Assembly (NCBI RefSeq): GCF_027944115.1
Contig: NZ_JAPJZI010000002.1
Location: 248,001-312,000, forward strand
From: Hoeflea prorocentri
Lineage (GTDB): Bacteria > Pseudomonadota > Alphaproteobacteria > Rhizobiales > Rhizobiaceae
Direction: 5' to 3'
Length of the DNA stretch: 64,000 nucleotides
The notes under the pieces were generated by a model. That model was not told where the DNA came from, made no database searches, and saw nothing but the letters and a program-made list of their open reading frames with translations. Position 1 is the first letter of the stretch. Each line of letters begins with the position of its first letter. The position numbers were made by a program, and so were the translations under genes. Below are positions 7,499 to 18,694 of the stretch, piece by piece.

Positions 7499-8701
7499 CT
7501 AGGTTGCGAGTGGCCGCTGGGTCCTGCTTCCAACGATTTCGCCGGCAAGGATCCGCGCCGTTCCGTCCGCCTCGAAGACGGCGTCTATGGATGTCATATC
7601 CGCCGCACCGAGCTTTTGCATGACGGTTTCGACAATGTCTGCCATTTCCAGAAAGCCGACCTGTCCGGCGATAAAGGCTTCGAGGGCCACTTCCTTTGCG
7701 CCGTTGAGGATCGCACCGGACAGGCCACCAGCCTGCATGGCCTGCCGGGCAAGTCTCAGCGAGGGAAAGCGCGCCTCGTCGGGTGCCTCGAAATCAAGCC
7801 GCGCAAGCTTGGCAAAATCAAGCCGCTCGACCGGCAGGGAAGGTCTTTGCGGAAAGGCGAGGCAATAGCCTATGGCGGTTCTCATGTCAGGTGCGCCAAG
7901 TTGCGCCAGGATCGAGCCGTCGCTGTAGCCGACCATGGAATGGATAACCGACTGGGGATGGACGACAACCTCGACCTGGTCAGCGCTCATTCGAAACAGG
8001 TGTTTGGCCTCGATCATCTCCAGCGCCTTGTTGAACATCGAGGCGCTGTCGATGGATATTTTGAGCCCCATCGACCAGTTGGGATGGGCTGCCGCCATAT
8101 CGGGCGTTACCGTTGCCATGTCTTCAAGGCTGCGCTGGCGAAACGGACCGCCTGATGCGGTCAGAATGATGCGCTCGATCGCATGGCGCTGATCGTCCTC
8201 GAACACCTGGAAAATGGCGTTGTGTTCGCTATCGACCGGCAGCAGCCGCCCGCCGCCCTTTTCAATTTCACGGTTGAACAACTCGCCTGCCGACACGAGG
8301 CATTCCTTGTTGGCAAGGGCAATGTCCGCGCCGGTCCTTATGGCCGCAAGCGTTGGTGCAAGACCGGCCATGCCGACGATCCCGGCCATGAACCAGTCGA
8401 TATCGCGGCCGGCAGCCTCAATAAGCGCCGTTTCGCCGGCGGCCACCTCGATCCCGGTTCCCGAGAGCGCTTCCTTTAACTCCTGATAACGATTTGCATT
8501 GGCTGTGACGGCGATCTCGGCCTGACATTCGATCGCCTGACGGGCCAAAAGGTCGATATTGTCGCGGCCCGTTATCGCGCAGATTTCGTAGGATTGCCGA
8601 CCACCGAGATGCCGAATGACATCAAGCGTGTTGCAGCCGATCGAGCCGGTCGATCCAAAAATGCTTAGACGCTGCGGTGCCGTCCCGGCTGGTTCTGTCA
8701 T
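7499..8701 (-). CDS. dxr: 1-deoxy-D-xylulose 5-phosphate reductoisomerase
   Basis: A 400-residue NADPH enzyme that converts DXP to 2-C-methyl-D-erythritol 4-phosphate in the MEP isoprenoid pathway. Visible motifs are the nucleotide loop FGSTGSIG (residues 15-22), NKECLVSAGELF, LPVDSEHNAIFQ with the metal-binding Asp and Glu, SGGPFR, the FNKALEMIEAKHLF segment with the third acidic ligand, and HPQSVIHSMVGYSDGS. Length is normal. It stands alone, not in the common uppS-cdsA-dxr-rseP cluster, so it may be a relocated or second copy. The family assignment itself is secure. Confidence 0.96.
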   Translation of the reverse strand: MTEPAGTAPQRLSIFGSTGSIGCNTLDVIRHLGGRQSYEICAITGRDNIDLLARQAIECQAEIAVTANANRYQELKEALSGTGIEVAAGETALIEAAGRDIDWFMAGIVGMAGLAPTLAAIRTGADIALANKECLVSAGELFNREIEKGGGRLLPVDSEHNAIFQVFEDDQRHAIERIILTASGGPFRQRSLEDMATVTPDMAAAHPNWSMGLKISIDSASMFNKALEMIEAKHLFRMSADQVEVVVHPQSVIHSMVGYSDGSILAQLGAPDMRTAIGYCLAFPQRPSLPVERLDFAKLARLDFEAPDEARFPSLRLARQAMQAGGLSGAILNGAKEVALEAFIAGQVGFLEMADIVETVMQKLGAADMTSIDAVFEADGTARILAGEIVGSRTQRPLAT

Positions 8702-8793
8702 GGGTTGCGTTTCAAAGGTTTCACCGCGGACGAGAAACCAGATGGGGCAGGCCGCGTCAATGTTGCCACGGGTTTTATTTGAGGTTGTGTGCC

Positions 8794-8833
8794 TTAAAGT
8801 TTGCCATCGGAGATCAAAATACTTTAAACTTAA
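8794..8833. promoter_or_regulatory. AT-rich inverted repeat upstream of kynU, possible operator
   Basis: TTAAAGT at 8794-8800 is matched by its complement ACTTTAA at 8821-8827, and AAACTTAA (8826-8833) repeats the theme. This is the most AT-rich part of the dxr-kynU gap and lies just before the kynU ribosome site GGAGC. kynU genes are often controlled by an Lrp-type KynR, but none is in the window, so the factor is unknown. Confidence 0.4.
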
Positions 8834-8865
8834 AACAATATGTGTGAAGCAGTGGAGCAGCCAAC

Positions 8866-10104
8866 ATGATGAGCCGGGATGATGCCTTGAATCTGGACCG
8901 CGAGGATGGGCTCGCGGGTCTGCGCGATGCGTTCAGGCTGCGTGAAGGGCTGATCTATCTTGACGGCAATTCGCTCGGACCGATGCAGCACAGCGTCGCG
9001 AGGCGCGTTGAGCAATGCCTGCATACCGAGTGGGGCGAGGATCTCATCGCCTCATGGAACAAGGCGGGCTGGTATCCCATGCCGCAAACAGTGGGAGCGA
9101 AGATCGCGCCGCTGATCGGGGCAGGCGCGCAGGATGTCGCCGTCACCGATTCCACCTCGGTCAATCTCTTCAAGGTGTTGGCCGCTGCACTGCAGATGCG
9201 GCCGGGCCGGCGGGTTATTGTGTCCGAGCGCAGCAACTTTCCGACCGATCTTTATATTGCAGAGGGCATCGCCGCCTTCGCGGACAAGGGCCATGAGCTT
9301 CGGCTGATCGATTCCACGCAGGAGCTCGATGCGGCAATCGGCGAGGATGTGGCCGTCGTCATGCTGACTCACGTGAACTACCGTACCGGCGAAGCGCACG
9401 ATATGGCCGCCGTCACGAAGGCCGCTCACGATGCGGGTGCAGTGATGATCTGGGATCTTGCCCATTCCGCCGGCGCGATGCCGGTTGATCTGCAGGCTGC
9501 TGATGCCGATTTTGCGATCGGCTGCGGATATAAATATCTCAATGGCGGACCGGGTGCGCCGGCATTCATCTATGTTGCGCCGCGGCTTCACAATGAGGTT
9601 TCGCAGCCGCTGTCCGGCTGGTTCGGGCATAAGGCTCCATTTGCGATGGAGCCGTCTTTCGAAGCGGCAAAGACAATCCATCGCTTCCTGACCGGCACGC
9701 CGCCGGTGCTATCGCTTGTGGCGCTCGATGCAGCGCTCGATATCTGGAACTCCGTGTCGCTCGGAGCCGTGCGGGAGAAATCGGTTCGGTTGTGCGAATT
9801 GTTCATAGAGCTTGTTGAGGAGCGATGTGAAGGCCTCGGCCTGACACTGGCGAGCCCGCGCGATGCATCGAGGCGCGGCAGCCAGGTCTGCTTTGCGCAC
9901 GCGGATGCATATCCGGTCATGCAGGCCCTTATCGCGCGCGATGTGATCGGGGATTTCAGGGCGCCCGATATTCTGCGCTTCGGATTTGCTCCGCTTTATG
10001 TGCGTTTTGTCGATATCTACGATGCCGTTGAACATCTGCGGGATGTGCTCCAATCCGGTGAATGGGAGCAGGAGCGCTTCAAGGTCAAGAGCGCGGTAAC
10101 CTGA
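8866..10104 (+). CDS. kynU: kynureninase
   Basis: A 412-residue PLP enzyme that splits kynurenine (or 3-hydroxykynurenine) into anthranilate (or 3-hydroxyanthranilate) and alanine. Features are the N-terminal LIYLDGNSLGPM, WDLAHSAGAMPVDLQ (Asp197, His200), and the Schiff-base lysine Lys223 in GCGYKYLNGGPGAPAF, followed by WFGHKAPFAME. The C-terminal ILRFGFAPLYVRF is typical. ATGATG at 8866 and 8869 offers two starts; GGAGC lies upstream. Neither tryptophan dioxygenase nor formamidase is visible nearby, so it may act on imported kynurenine or with genes elsewhere. A terminator separates it from the pca genes. Confidence 0.95.
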   Translation: MMSRDDALNLDREDGLAGLRDAFRLREGLIYLDGNSLGPMQHSVARRVEQCLHTEWGEDLIASWNKAGWYPMPQTVGAKIAPLIGAGAQDVAVTDSTSVNLFKVLAAALQMRPGRRVIVSERSNFPTDLYIAEGIAAFADKGHELRLIDSTQELDAAIGEDVAVVMLTHVNYRTGEAHDMAAVTKAAHDAGAVMIWDLAHSAGAMPVDLQAADADFAIGCGYKYLNGGPGAPAFIYVAPRLHNEVSQPLSGWFGHKAPFAMEPSFEAAKTIHRFLTGTPPVLSLVALDAALDIWNSVSLGAVREKSVRLCELFIELVEERCEGLGLTLASPRDASRRGSQVCFAHADAYPVMQALIARDVIGDFRAPDILRFGFAPLYVRFVDIYDAVEHLRDVLQSGEWEQERFKVKSAVT

Positions 10105-10109
10105 CGATT

Positions 10110-10148
10110 ATTCATACCGGGCTTGATATGAATGGCCCGGTCTTTTTC
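10110..10148 (+). terminator. terminator after kynU with an overlapping alternative hairpin
   Basis: The stem ACCGGGC (10116-10122) with GCCCGGT (10135-10141) is followed by TCTTTTTC. A second pairing, ATTCATA (10110-10116) with TATGAAT (10127-10133), crosses the first, so the two cannot form as simple nested hairpins. The terminator reading is the likelier function. Confidence 0.65.
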
Positions 10149-10203
10149 ATTTTACCTCTCCGGTTCAATCTGCTTTCATCGCCGCTGAACAAAGGAGCAC
10201 GCG

Positions 10204-11001
10204 GTGCAATTTGCGACGATCAACGGAGTGACGCTGCACTACCAGCTTATCGGGGCGCCCGAGGGCAAGCCGGTGCTGGTGTTTTCCAATTCTCTCGGCA
10301 CGGATTTAAGAATCTGGCGCGACGTTATCGTGCGGCTCGTGGGGGAGTTTGCAATTGTCACCTATGACAAACGCGGTCACGGATTGTCCGACCTCGGACA
10401 GGCACCCTATCGTATTGAAGATCATGTCGGAGATCTTGCCGGACTACTCGACCATCTGTCTGTTCGTGATGCAATTGTCTGCGGGCTTTCGGTCGGCGGC
10501 CTCATCGCCCAGGGTCTGTATGCCAGCCGTCCGGACCTGGTTCGCGCGCTGATGCTTTGCGATACGGCACACAAAATCGGCACCGCCGAGATGTGGAACG
10601 CACGCATTGAGGCAATCGAACAGGACGGACTGGAGTCAATTGGCGATCAGGTCATGGAACGCTGGTTCACTGCCGCGTTCCGCGATGAAGAGGCGGACAC
10701 CCTGGCCGGCTATCGCAACATGCTGTGCCGGACGCCGGCTGCCGGATACGCCGGAACCGCGGCCGCGATCAGGGATGCCGATTTCACGCATCAGGCGCCG
10801 GTTATCAATGTGCCGACCATGTGCGTGGTCGGCGACGAGGATTTATCGACGCCGCCGGAGCTTGTCGGCGAATTTGCCAAACTCATTCCGGGCGCGCGGT
10901 ATCAGGTGATTCCGAAAGCCGGTCATCTGCCCTGCATTGAGCAGCCGGAAGTCTTTACCGATGCGCTTCGCGCCTTTGTTGATCTGCTGTCTGCGGGCTG
11001 A
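10204..11001 (+). CDS. pcaD: 3-oxoadipate enol-lactonase
   Basis: A 265-residue alpha/beta hydrolase that opens 3-oxoadipate enol-lactone to 3-oxoadipate in the protocatechuate branch of the beta-ketoadipate pathway. It shows FSNSLGTDLRIWRDV (oxyanion region), YDKRGHGLSD, the nucleophile elbow GLSVGGL with Ser96, VVGDEDLSTPPEL with the Asp, and GHLPCIEQPEVF with the catalytic His. The start is GTG at 10204 after AAAGGAGCACGCG. It is followed by pcaB, a transporter and pobA on the same strand. Confidence 0.94.
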   Translation: MQFATINGVTLHYQLIGAPEGKPVLVFSNSLGTDLRIWRDVIVRLVGEFAIVTYDKRGHGLSDLGQAPYRIEDHVGDLAGLLDHLSVRDAIVCGLSVGGLIAQGLYASRPDLVRALMLCDTAHKIGTAEMWNARIEAIEQDGLESIGDQVMERWFTAAFRDEEADTLAGYRNMLCRTPAAGYAGTAAAIRDADFTHQAPVINVPTMCVVGDEDLSTPPELVGEFAKLIPGARYQVIPKAGHLPCIEQPEVFTDALRAFVDLLSAG

Positions 11002-11057
11002 TCCGCCCGGCAAGAGCCGCTTCGCTATCTTTGAATGGGAGTAAACGGGGTGTCCCG

Positions 11058-12133
11058 ATGAGCGTTTCCGTATTCGAGCACCCGCTCCTGTCGGGTCTTC
11101 TGGGCGATGATGCAATCCGCAGCACGTTTTCTTTCGCAAGTGAGATCGAGGCGATGCTGCGGTTTGAGGCTGCCCTTGCCGTGGCGGAGGAAGCAGCCGG
11201 AGTCATTGCGGACGGTGCGGCGAAAGCCATTCAGACGTCTTGTAAGAATTTTCAGCCTGATATTGCCGCGTTGCAGGCCGCAACCGCGCGTGACGGGGTT
11301 ATGGTGCCGGAACTGGTGCGGCAATTGCGCGAGGCCATCGACCCGGAATTCAGAACGCACCTTCATTTTGGCGCAACCAGCCAGGATGTGGTGGACACCG
11401 CGCTTGTTTTGCGGCTGCGCCCGGCGCTTCAAACGATTGCCGATCGTCTTGCTGCGCTTTGCGGGCAACTGGATTTGCTTGAGACCACATACGGTCAAAA
11501 CGATCTGGTGGGCCGCACGCGTATGCAGGCGGCGCGTCCGCTTCGTGTTGCCGACCGGATTGCGGCCTGGCGGCGCCCGCTCGCTGGTCTTTTGAGCGAT
11601 TTTCCGACGGTTGAGCAAAAGGTGGCCTGTCTGCAGTTTGCCGGCGCTACAGGTACGCTCGATGATCTCGGGGCGCAGGGCCGGGCCGTGGCCGAAAGGC
11701 TGGCGCAGGAGCTTGAGCTTTCCTATGCAGGATGTTGGCACACCGACCGTCAATCCTTTGCCGAACTTGCCGGTTTCCTATCGCGTCTGACCGGAGCCTT
11801 GGGAAAAACCGGCCTGGACGTCACGCTCATGGCCCAAAACGAGGTTGGTGAGATCGAGCTTTCCGGCGGCGGCGGATCGTCCGCCATGGCGCACAAGAAA
11901 AACCCGGTCAAGGCGGAGATTCTCGTGGCCTTGGCGTCTTTCAATGCAACGCTGCTGCCGGGCATGCATACGGCCCTTGTCCACGAGAACGAACGCTCGG
12001 GTGCGGCCTGGACGCTTGAGTGGATGGTGTTGCCGCAGATGGTGCTTGCCACAGGCGCCGCCCTGCGCGTGGCGGGCGATCTGCTCGGCGACATTGTCGC
12101 AATGGGCACGGGCAGCATGCAGGATAATCGCTC

Positions 12134-12137
<4 letters not shown>
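11058..12137 (+). CDS. pcaB: 3-carboxy-cis,cis-muconate cycloisomerase
   Basis: A 359-residue member of the fumarase/aspartase superfamily that lactonises 3-carboxymuconate to 4-carboxymuconolactone. Conserved stretches are SFASEIEAMLRFEAALA, HFGATSQDVVDTA, and the signature GGGGSSAMAHKKNPVKAE, with the catalytic Ser loop. The ATG at 11058 is preferred to a TTG at 11031 because the MSVSVFEHPLL N-terminus is normal for PcaB. The stop overlaps the next start by ATGA, indicating translational coupling with the transporter. PcaHG and PcaC are not in the window. Confidence 0.94.
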
Positions 12138-14499
<2,362 letters not shown>

Positions 14500-14664
14500 C
14501 AGGCATGTTCATGCGCTCACGGCCGGCTCACCCGAATATGTCTTGCGGTTGATCGGTAATGGATAGCATGCTGCCCGAGCCGATCTGACATGCACGCAGC
14601 GGGCCGCACTCTTGACCGCTTCCGCGCCTAGTGTCAGTTCGACCTGCAAGCAGGGGGCAGCGAT

Positions 14665-16218
14665 ATGGACAGTCTTTCGAACCAGTTCGTGATGGGAACG
14701 CTTCAGTTCCTGTCGACACTATTTGTTTTCGCGATCGGCACGGTTGTGCTGGTGGCGATTGTGCTGTTCATACTTGATGTCAGCCAGACCGGCGATGCGG
14801 TGCGCCGGAACTACCCGGTTCTGGGACGCTTCCGCTACCTGTTTTCGGCCCTTGGCGAGTTCTTCAGGCAATATTTCTTCGCCATGGACCGCGAGGAAAT
14901 GCCGTTCAACCGGGCGGAACGCGAATGGATCGACCGGGCCGCCAAGAGCAAGGACAACACGGTCGCATTCGGATCGACCAAGAGCCTGACGCCGCCCGGC
15001 ACGGCAATTTTTGTCAATTGCCCGTTTCCGACACTGTCGGAAGATGCATCACAGGTCGAAGCGCTGGAGATCGGGCCTTATGCCCGTGAACCCTATGAAG
15101 CACCGTCCTTGTTCAACATATCCGGCATGAGCTACGGCGCGCTTTCAACGCCCGCGGTCCGGGCGCTTTCAAACGGCGCACGGATGGCCGGATGCTGGCT
15201 CAACACCGGCGAGGGTGGCCTGTCGCCGCATCATCTTGAGGGCGGCTGCGACATCGTTTTCCAGATCGGCACGGCCAAATACGGGGTGCGGGGCAAAGAC
15301 GGATTGATGAGTGATGAAAAGCTCAAGGAAGTGGCCGCACATCCGCAGGTCAAGATGTTTGAGCTGAAGATGAGCCAGGGCGCCAAGCCGGGAAAGGGCG
15401 GCATTCTGCCTGGTATCAAGGTCACGCCCGAGATTGCCGCGATCCGCGGTATTCCGGAAGGAAGGGATTCCATCTCTCCGAACCGGCATCCCGAAATCGA
15501 CAATGCGGCGCAGATGCTCGATGTGATTGAGCGGATCCGATCCGTTACCGGCAAGCCCACCGGCTTCAAGGCCGTTGTCGGCGCCTTTGGCTGGATCGAG
15601 ACGATGTGCAAGGAAATTCACGCGAGAGGCATAAAAAGCGCGCCTGATTTCATCACCATCGACAGCGGCGATGGCGGTACAGGCGCGGCGCCGATGCCCT
15701 TAATGGACAATGTCGGCCTGCCGGTGAAGGAATCGCTGCCGCTTGTGGTCGACATTCTGCAGAGATACGGCCTGCGCGAGCGCATCCGCATTATTTGCTC
15801 GGGCAAGCTGATCACACCGTCCGAGGTTGCCTGGGCGCTTGCCGCCGGTGCTGACTTTGTTACGTCGGCGCGGGGCTTCATGTTCTCCCTTGGCTGTATC
15901 CAGGCGCTCAAATGCAACCGCAATACCTGCCCGACCGGAATCACCACCCATAACAAGCGGCTGCAACGCGGCCTAAACCCCGAAAGCAAGGCGGTCCGCG
16001 TAGCGGGCTACTGCAAGAACATGATCCACGAGGTGGAGGTGCTTGCCCATTCCTGTGGTGTCAAACGCCCGCGGCTTTTACGACGCATGCATGTGCGCAT
16101 TGTGCAGGACAACGGCAAATCGATTGCCATGGATGAGCTTTATCCCGGCCCCGAGGTTTTGCCGCAATATCGCGCTGAGGGTGCGGCAAAATCGGCACAG
16201 CCAACCGCTGCTCAATAA
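14665..16218 (+). CDS. membrane-anchored FMN-binding glutamate synthase family protein
   Basis: A 517-residue protein with one hydrophobic segment at about residues 9-40, then the FMN/3Fe-4S TIM-barrel domain of glutamate synthase. The barrel shows NISGMSYGALS, GEGGLSPHHLEGG, SQGAKPGKGGILPG, DFITIDSGDGGTGAAP and the cluster motif C-x5-C-x4-C in GCIQALKCNRNTCPTG. No amidotransferase domain is present, so ammonia channelling from glutamine is not expected. The ATG at 14665 follows AGGGGGCAGCGAT. It is monocistronic. Related stand-alone proteins have poorly defined roles; some resemble the MgdA/archaeal-type large subunits. Function is not assigned. Confidence 0.88.
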   Translation: MDSLSNQFVMGTLQFLSTLFVFAIGTVVLVAIVLFILDVSQTGDAVRRNYPVLGRFRYLFSALGEFFRQYFFAMDREEMPFNRAEREWIDRAAKSKDNTVAFGSTKSLTPPGTAIFVNCPFPTLSEDASQVEALEIGPYAREPYEAPSLFNISGMSYGALSTPAVRALSNGARMAGCWLNTGEGGLSPHHLEGGCDIVFQIGTAKYGVRGKDGLMSDEKLKEVAAHPQVKMFELKMSQGAKPGKGGILPGIKVTPEIAAIRGIPEGRDSISPNRHPEIDNAAQMLDVIERIRSVTGKPTGFKAVVGAFGWIETMCKEIHARGIKSAPDFITIDSGDGGTGAAPMPLMDNVGLPVKESLPLVVDILQRYGLRERIRIICSGKLITPSEVAWALAAGADFVTSARGFMFSLGCIQALKCNRNTCPTGITTHNKRLQRGLNPESKAVRVAGYCKNMIHEVEVLAHSCGVKRPRLLRRMHVRIVQDNGKSIAMDELYPGPEVLPQYRAEGAAKSAQPTAAQ

Positions 16219-16485
16219 ATCTCGGACGGGATGTCTTTTAAGGACCCTTTCTAGCCGGCGGAGCGGGTTGAAGAACTGCGGACAATAGAATATATTAGAG
16301 ATCTCTGAAGTGGAGCTTTCATGTCCCGGTAAGGTGGGGAGGCAAAGGGCCTCCCGGTGCAAAATCAATCAGCAGGAATGACCTCCGAACAAGGTTCGGC
16401 GGGGCTGTAGTTTTGCAATCTCAAACATCACTGACACCTTGAGCCCGAGCGCTGCTCGTGGCCGAGACATGAGAGACAACCCACA
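16219..16485 (+). other. structured non-coding stretch upstream of rsgA
   Basis: No gene is seen. Two small hairpins stand out: GGGAGGC (16337-16343) with GCCTCCC (16349-16355), and CCGAAC (16385-16390) with GTTCGG (16394-16399). Neither is followed by a T-run. The stretch could be an untranslated leader of rsgA or a small RNA. I could not match it to a known riboswitch consensus. Confidence 0.35.
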
Positions 16486-17577
16486 ATGACTCGGGATATT
16501 TCCAGATATCTTCCGCTTGGACTGACAGTCGGCGGCGTTGAACGACAATTGACCGCCTTGGAGAAAATGGGGTGGCAGCCCTTTTTTGAACAACAGATCA
16601 GCGTGGATGAACTGGCGCGGACGCCGCCCGTCCGCGTCGTCGAAGTGCACCGCAACGGGCTGCACGTGATCGGCGAACACATTGACAAGATGATCCAGCC
16701 CCGCGCGGATGTCACGGTCGGCGACTGGTTGTTGCTGGACTCGGACCATCCGCTGTCGAGCCGTCACCTGGAGCGCAGGAGCCTGCTGAAACGCCGGGCG
16801 CCGGGAACCGACAGGCAGGTCCAGCTCATCGCAGCCAATGTCGACACGATCTTTATCGTTTCGTCCTGCAATCAAGACTTCAATATCGCCCGCCTTGAGC
16901 GGTACATTGCCCTGGCATTCGAGGCGGATATCTCTCCGGTTATCGTATTGACCAAGGCTGATCTGGTTTCGGATGTTCAGGCCTATGTCGATCAGGCACG
17001 TGCGATTTCCGACCTGGTCCCTGTCGTCACCCTCGATGCACGCGATCATGAACCGAGGGAAAAGCTGGCGCAGTGGTGCAAACCCGGCAGCACCGTCGCG
17101 TTTGTCGGCTCGTCCGGTGTCGGAAAGTCGACCTTGACCAACGCTCTGGCCGGCAATCAGTCCATCGAGACGCAAACCATCCGGGAAGACGACGCAAAGG
17201 GCCGCCACACGACCACAAGGCGGCAGTTGCATCCTGTCCCGGGCGACGTCCTCGTTCTGGATACGCCTGGAATGCGCGAGCTGCAGTTGACGGATGCAGC
17301 GTCGGGCATTGACAATGTTTTTGCCGATCTCCACGACCTTTCAGTCCGGTGCCGCTTCAAAGATTGCCGTCATGAAACGGAGCCGGGGTGCGCCGTGTTG
17401 CGCGCCGTGGAAAATGGCGAGATAGACGCGGCACGGCTAGGCCGGTGGCGCAAGCTTCAGGCCGAGGAGGCGCACAATTCCGCAAGCCTTGCTGAACGTA
17501 GAAGCAAGGACAAGGCGTTTGGCAAAATGGTGCGGCAGGTCAAAAAGATAAAGGACCAGAAGGATCCGGAACGATGA
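16486..17577 (+). CDS. rsgA: ribosome small-subunit-dependent GTPase A
   Basis: A 363-residue circularly permuted GTPase that checks late 30S maturation. Order of motifs: an N-terminal OB fold, G4 LTKAD at 155-159, the P-loop GSSGVGKST at 208-216, the G2 region with Thr-rich GRHTTTRR, G3 DTPGMREL, then a zinc knuckle C-x4-C-x-H-x5-C at about 289-301. The C-terminal tail is Lys-rich (MVRQVKKIKDQ), suiting RNA contact. The ATG at 16486 is the first good start. The stop overlaps the next gene by ATGA. Confidence 0.95.
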   Translation: MTRDISRYLPLGLTVGGVERQLTALEKMGWQPFFEQQISVDELARTPPVRVVEVHRNGLHVIGEHIDKMIQPRADVTVGDWLLLDSDHPLSSRHLERRSLLKRRAPGTDRQVQLIAANVDTIFIVSSCNQDFNIARLERYIALAFEADISPVIVLTKADLVSDVQAYVDQARAISDLVPVVTLDARDHEPREKLAQWCKPGSTVAFVGSSGVGKSTLTNALAGNQSIETQTIREDDAKGRHTTTRRQLHPVPGDVLVLDTPGMRELQLTDAASGIDNVFADLHDLSVRCRFKDCRHETEPGCAVLRAVENGEIDAARLGRWRKLQAEEAHNSASLAERRSKDKAFGKMVRQVKKIKDQKDPER

Positions 17578-18341
17578 TTGCCGAAAAGTTGGGTCGTGTT
17601 GTCTGGCACGACCTTTTTACCCGAAACCGGAAGCGCGCGATGGCTTTCTATCAGCGCCTTGCGGGCTGGCGCTACGTCACCGAACACGCGACGGATTTCG
17701 CATGGGGCGGCGGCGAGAAGGATTTTGTTCTCGCACTGTTGGCAGATGAAGCAGGCGCCGGCTTTGCTGAAACACCACAGGCCTTTCAGGACGGATGGAT
17801 CGCCTATGTGGAGGTGCGCGATGTGGACGCTGCCGCCTTGCAGGCAGAGGAGCTTGGAGGGGCAGTCGTTCGTGCGCCGTTCGACGTTCCTGGCGTAGGG
17901 CGCAATGCGCTTCTGGCCGACCCCTTCGGAGCCCTTATCGGCATTTCATTGTCGCGTCATTCCTTTCCCGCGCCCCGGAGTCAGTTTGGTCCTGAAATCT
18001 ATCTGTCGGACCGGGCGGTTTTTCCCGATGCGTTCTACAGAACGCTGTTCGATTGGAGAGCGGCCTCTGCGCAATCGGCGGGGCCGGCCGGCTGCGCGAT
18101 CTGCGGTCCTTCGGGAGAGACGGTGGCATTGCGCCATTCGGCAACGTTGCCAAGGGCTGCGGGCGCCTTATGGCTTCCAAGCCTCAAGGTGGCCGATCCG
18201 CAGGCCGCCTTGTGTCATGGGCAAGAACTGGGAGCCAAGCCCTTCAACGGCACATCCGGAGAACCGGCACAGCGGCCCTATTGCATGTTGCAAGATCCCG
18301 ACGGTTCGCTTCTGCGCCTTTTAGGGGCGCCGGATGAATAG
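17574..18341 (+). CDS. VOC family protein
   Basis: A 255-residue protein built of two glyoxalase-like halves. The first begins GRVVWHDLFTRNRKRAMAFY and includes WIAYVEVRDVDAAALQAEEL and DPFGALIGI. The second (from about residue 140) has YLSDRAVFPDAFYRTLFDW and ends DPDGSLLRLLG. The paired halves resemble the CFP-30 type VOC family. It overlaps rsgA by 4 bp and is probably co-translated. No substrate can be inferred. Confidence 0.85.
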   Translation: MIAEKLGRVVWHDLFTRNRKRAMAFYQRLAGWRYVTEHATDFAWGGGEKDFVLALLADEAGAGFAETPQAFQDGWIAYVEVRDVDAAALQAEELGGAVVRAPFDVPGVGRNALLADPFGALIGISLSRHSFPAPRSQFGPEIYLSDRAVFPDAFYRTLFDWRAASAQSAGPAGCAICGPSGETVALRHSATLPRAAGALWLPSLKVADPQAALCHGQELGAKPFNGTSGEPAQRPYCMLQDPDGSLLRLLGAPDE

Positions 18342-18411
18342 CGGCTTTATCCCGAGGCCTTTCGGATTGTGTCTTTGAAGAGTTTTTTCATTGTTCAGCA
18401 GCATTGATTGA

Positions 18412-18488
18412 TGGCGATCCCGACAGGATTCGAACCTGTGACCCTCAGATTAGGAATCTGATGCTCTATCCTGCTGAGCTACGGGACC
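18412..18488 (-). tRNA. tRNA-Arg(CCT)
   Basis: A 77-nt cloverleaf on the minus strand. The acceptor GGTCCCG pairs with CGGGATC, the D arm is GCTC/GAGC, the anticodon stem TCAGA/TCTGA holds loop TTCCTAA (anticodon CCT, codon AGG), and the T stem ACAGG/CCTGT has loop TTCGAAT. The 3' CCA is encoded. Confidence 0.97.
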
Positions 18489-18694
18489 GCACCCTTGGCT
18501 TTCAGGCCAAGATCACCTTCATCCTTACATAAAAAGCGGGGCGGACATCAAGGCCAATTCCTGCCGATGGAGCCGGCCATCTGATTGGCGGGCGCATCCC
18601 TCTGCGCGCCACCTCTCTTTTGGGTGGTAAATGTTGATGTCCCCTATTCACTTTCTTGCTTCCGAGTATAATCCTACGAAAACGGAGGGGTATT
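18489..18694. other. gap between tRNA-Arg and the symporter gene
   Basis: With the tRNA, the gene-free stretch 18342-18694 exceeds 300 bp. Apart from the tRNA and the ribosome site GGAGGGG at 18684-18690, I see only a moderately AT-rich segment around 18620-18680 that could hold the promoters of the two divergent units. Confidence 0.4.

Noticed and set aside
16321-16420. Possible cobalamin or other riboswitch upstream of rsgA
   Set aside because: A segment vaguely resembling a B12-box is present, but the remaining conserved elements are absent and rsgA is not a cobalamin gene.
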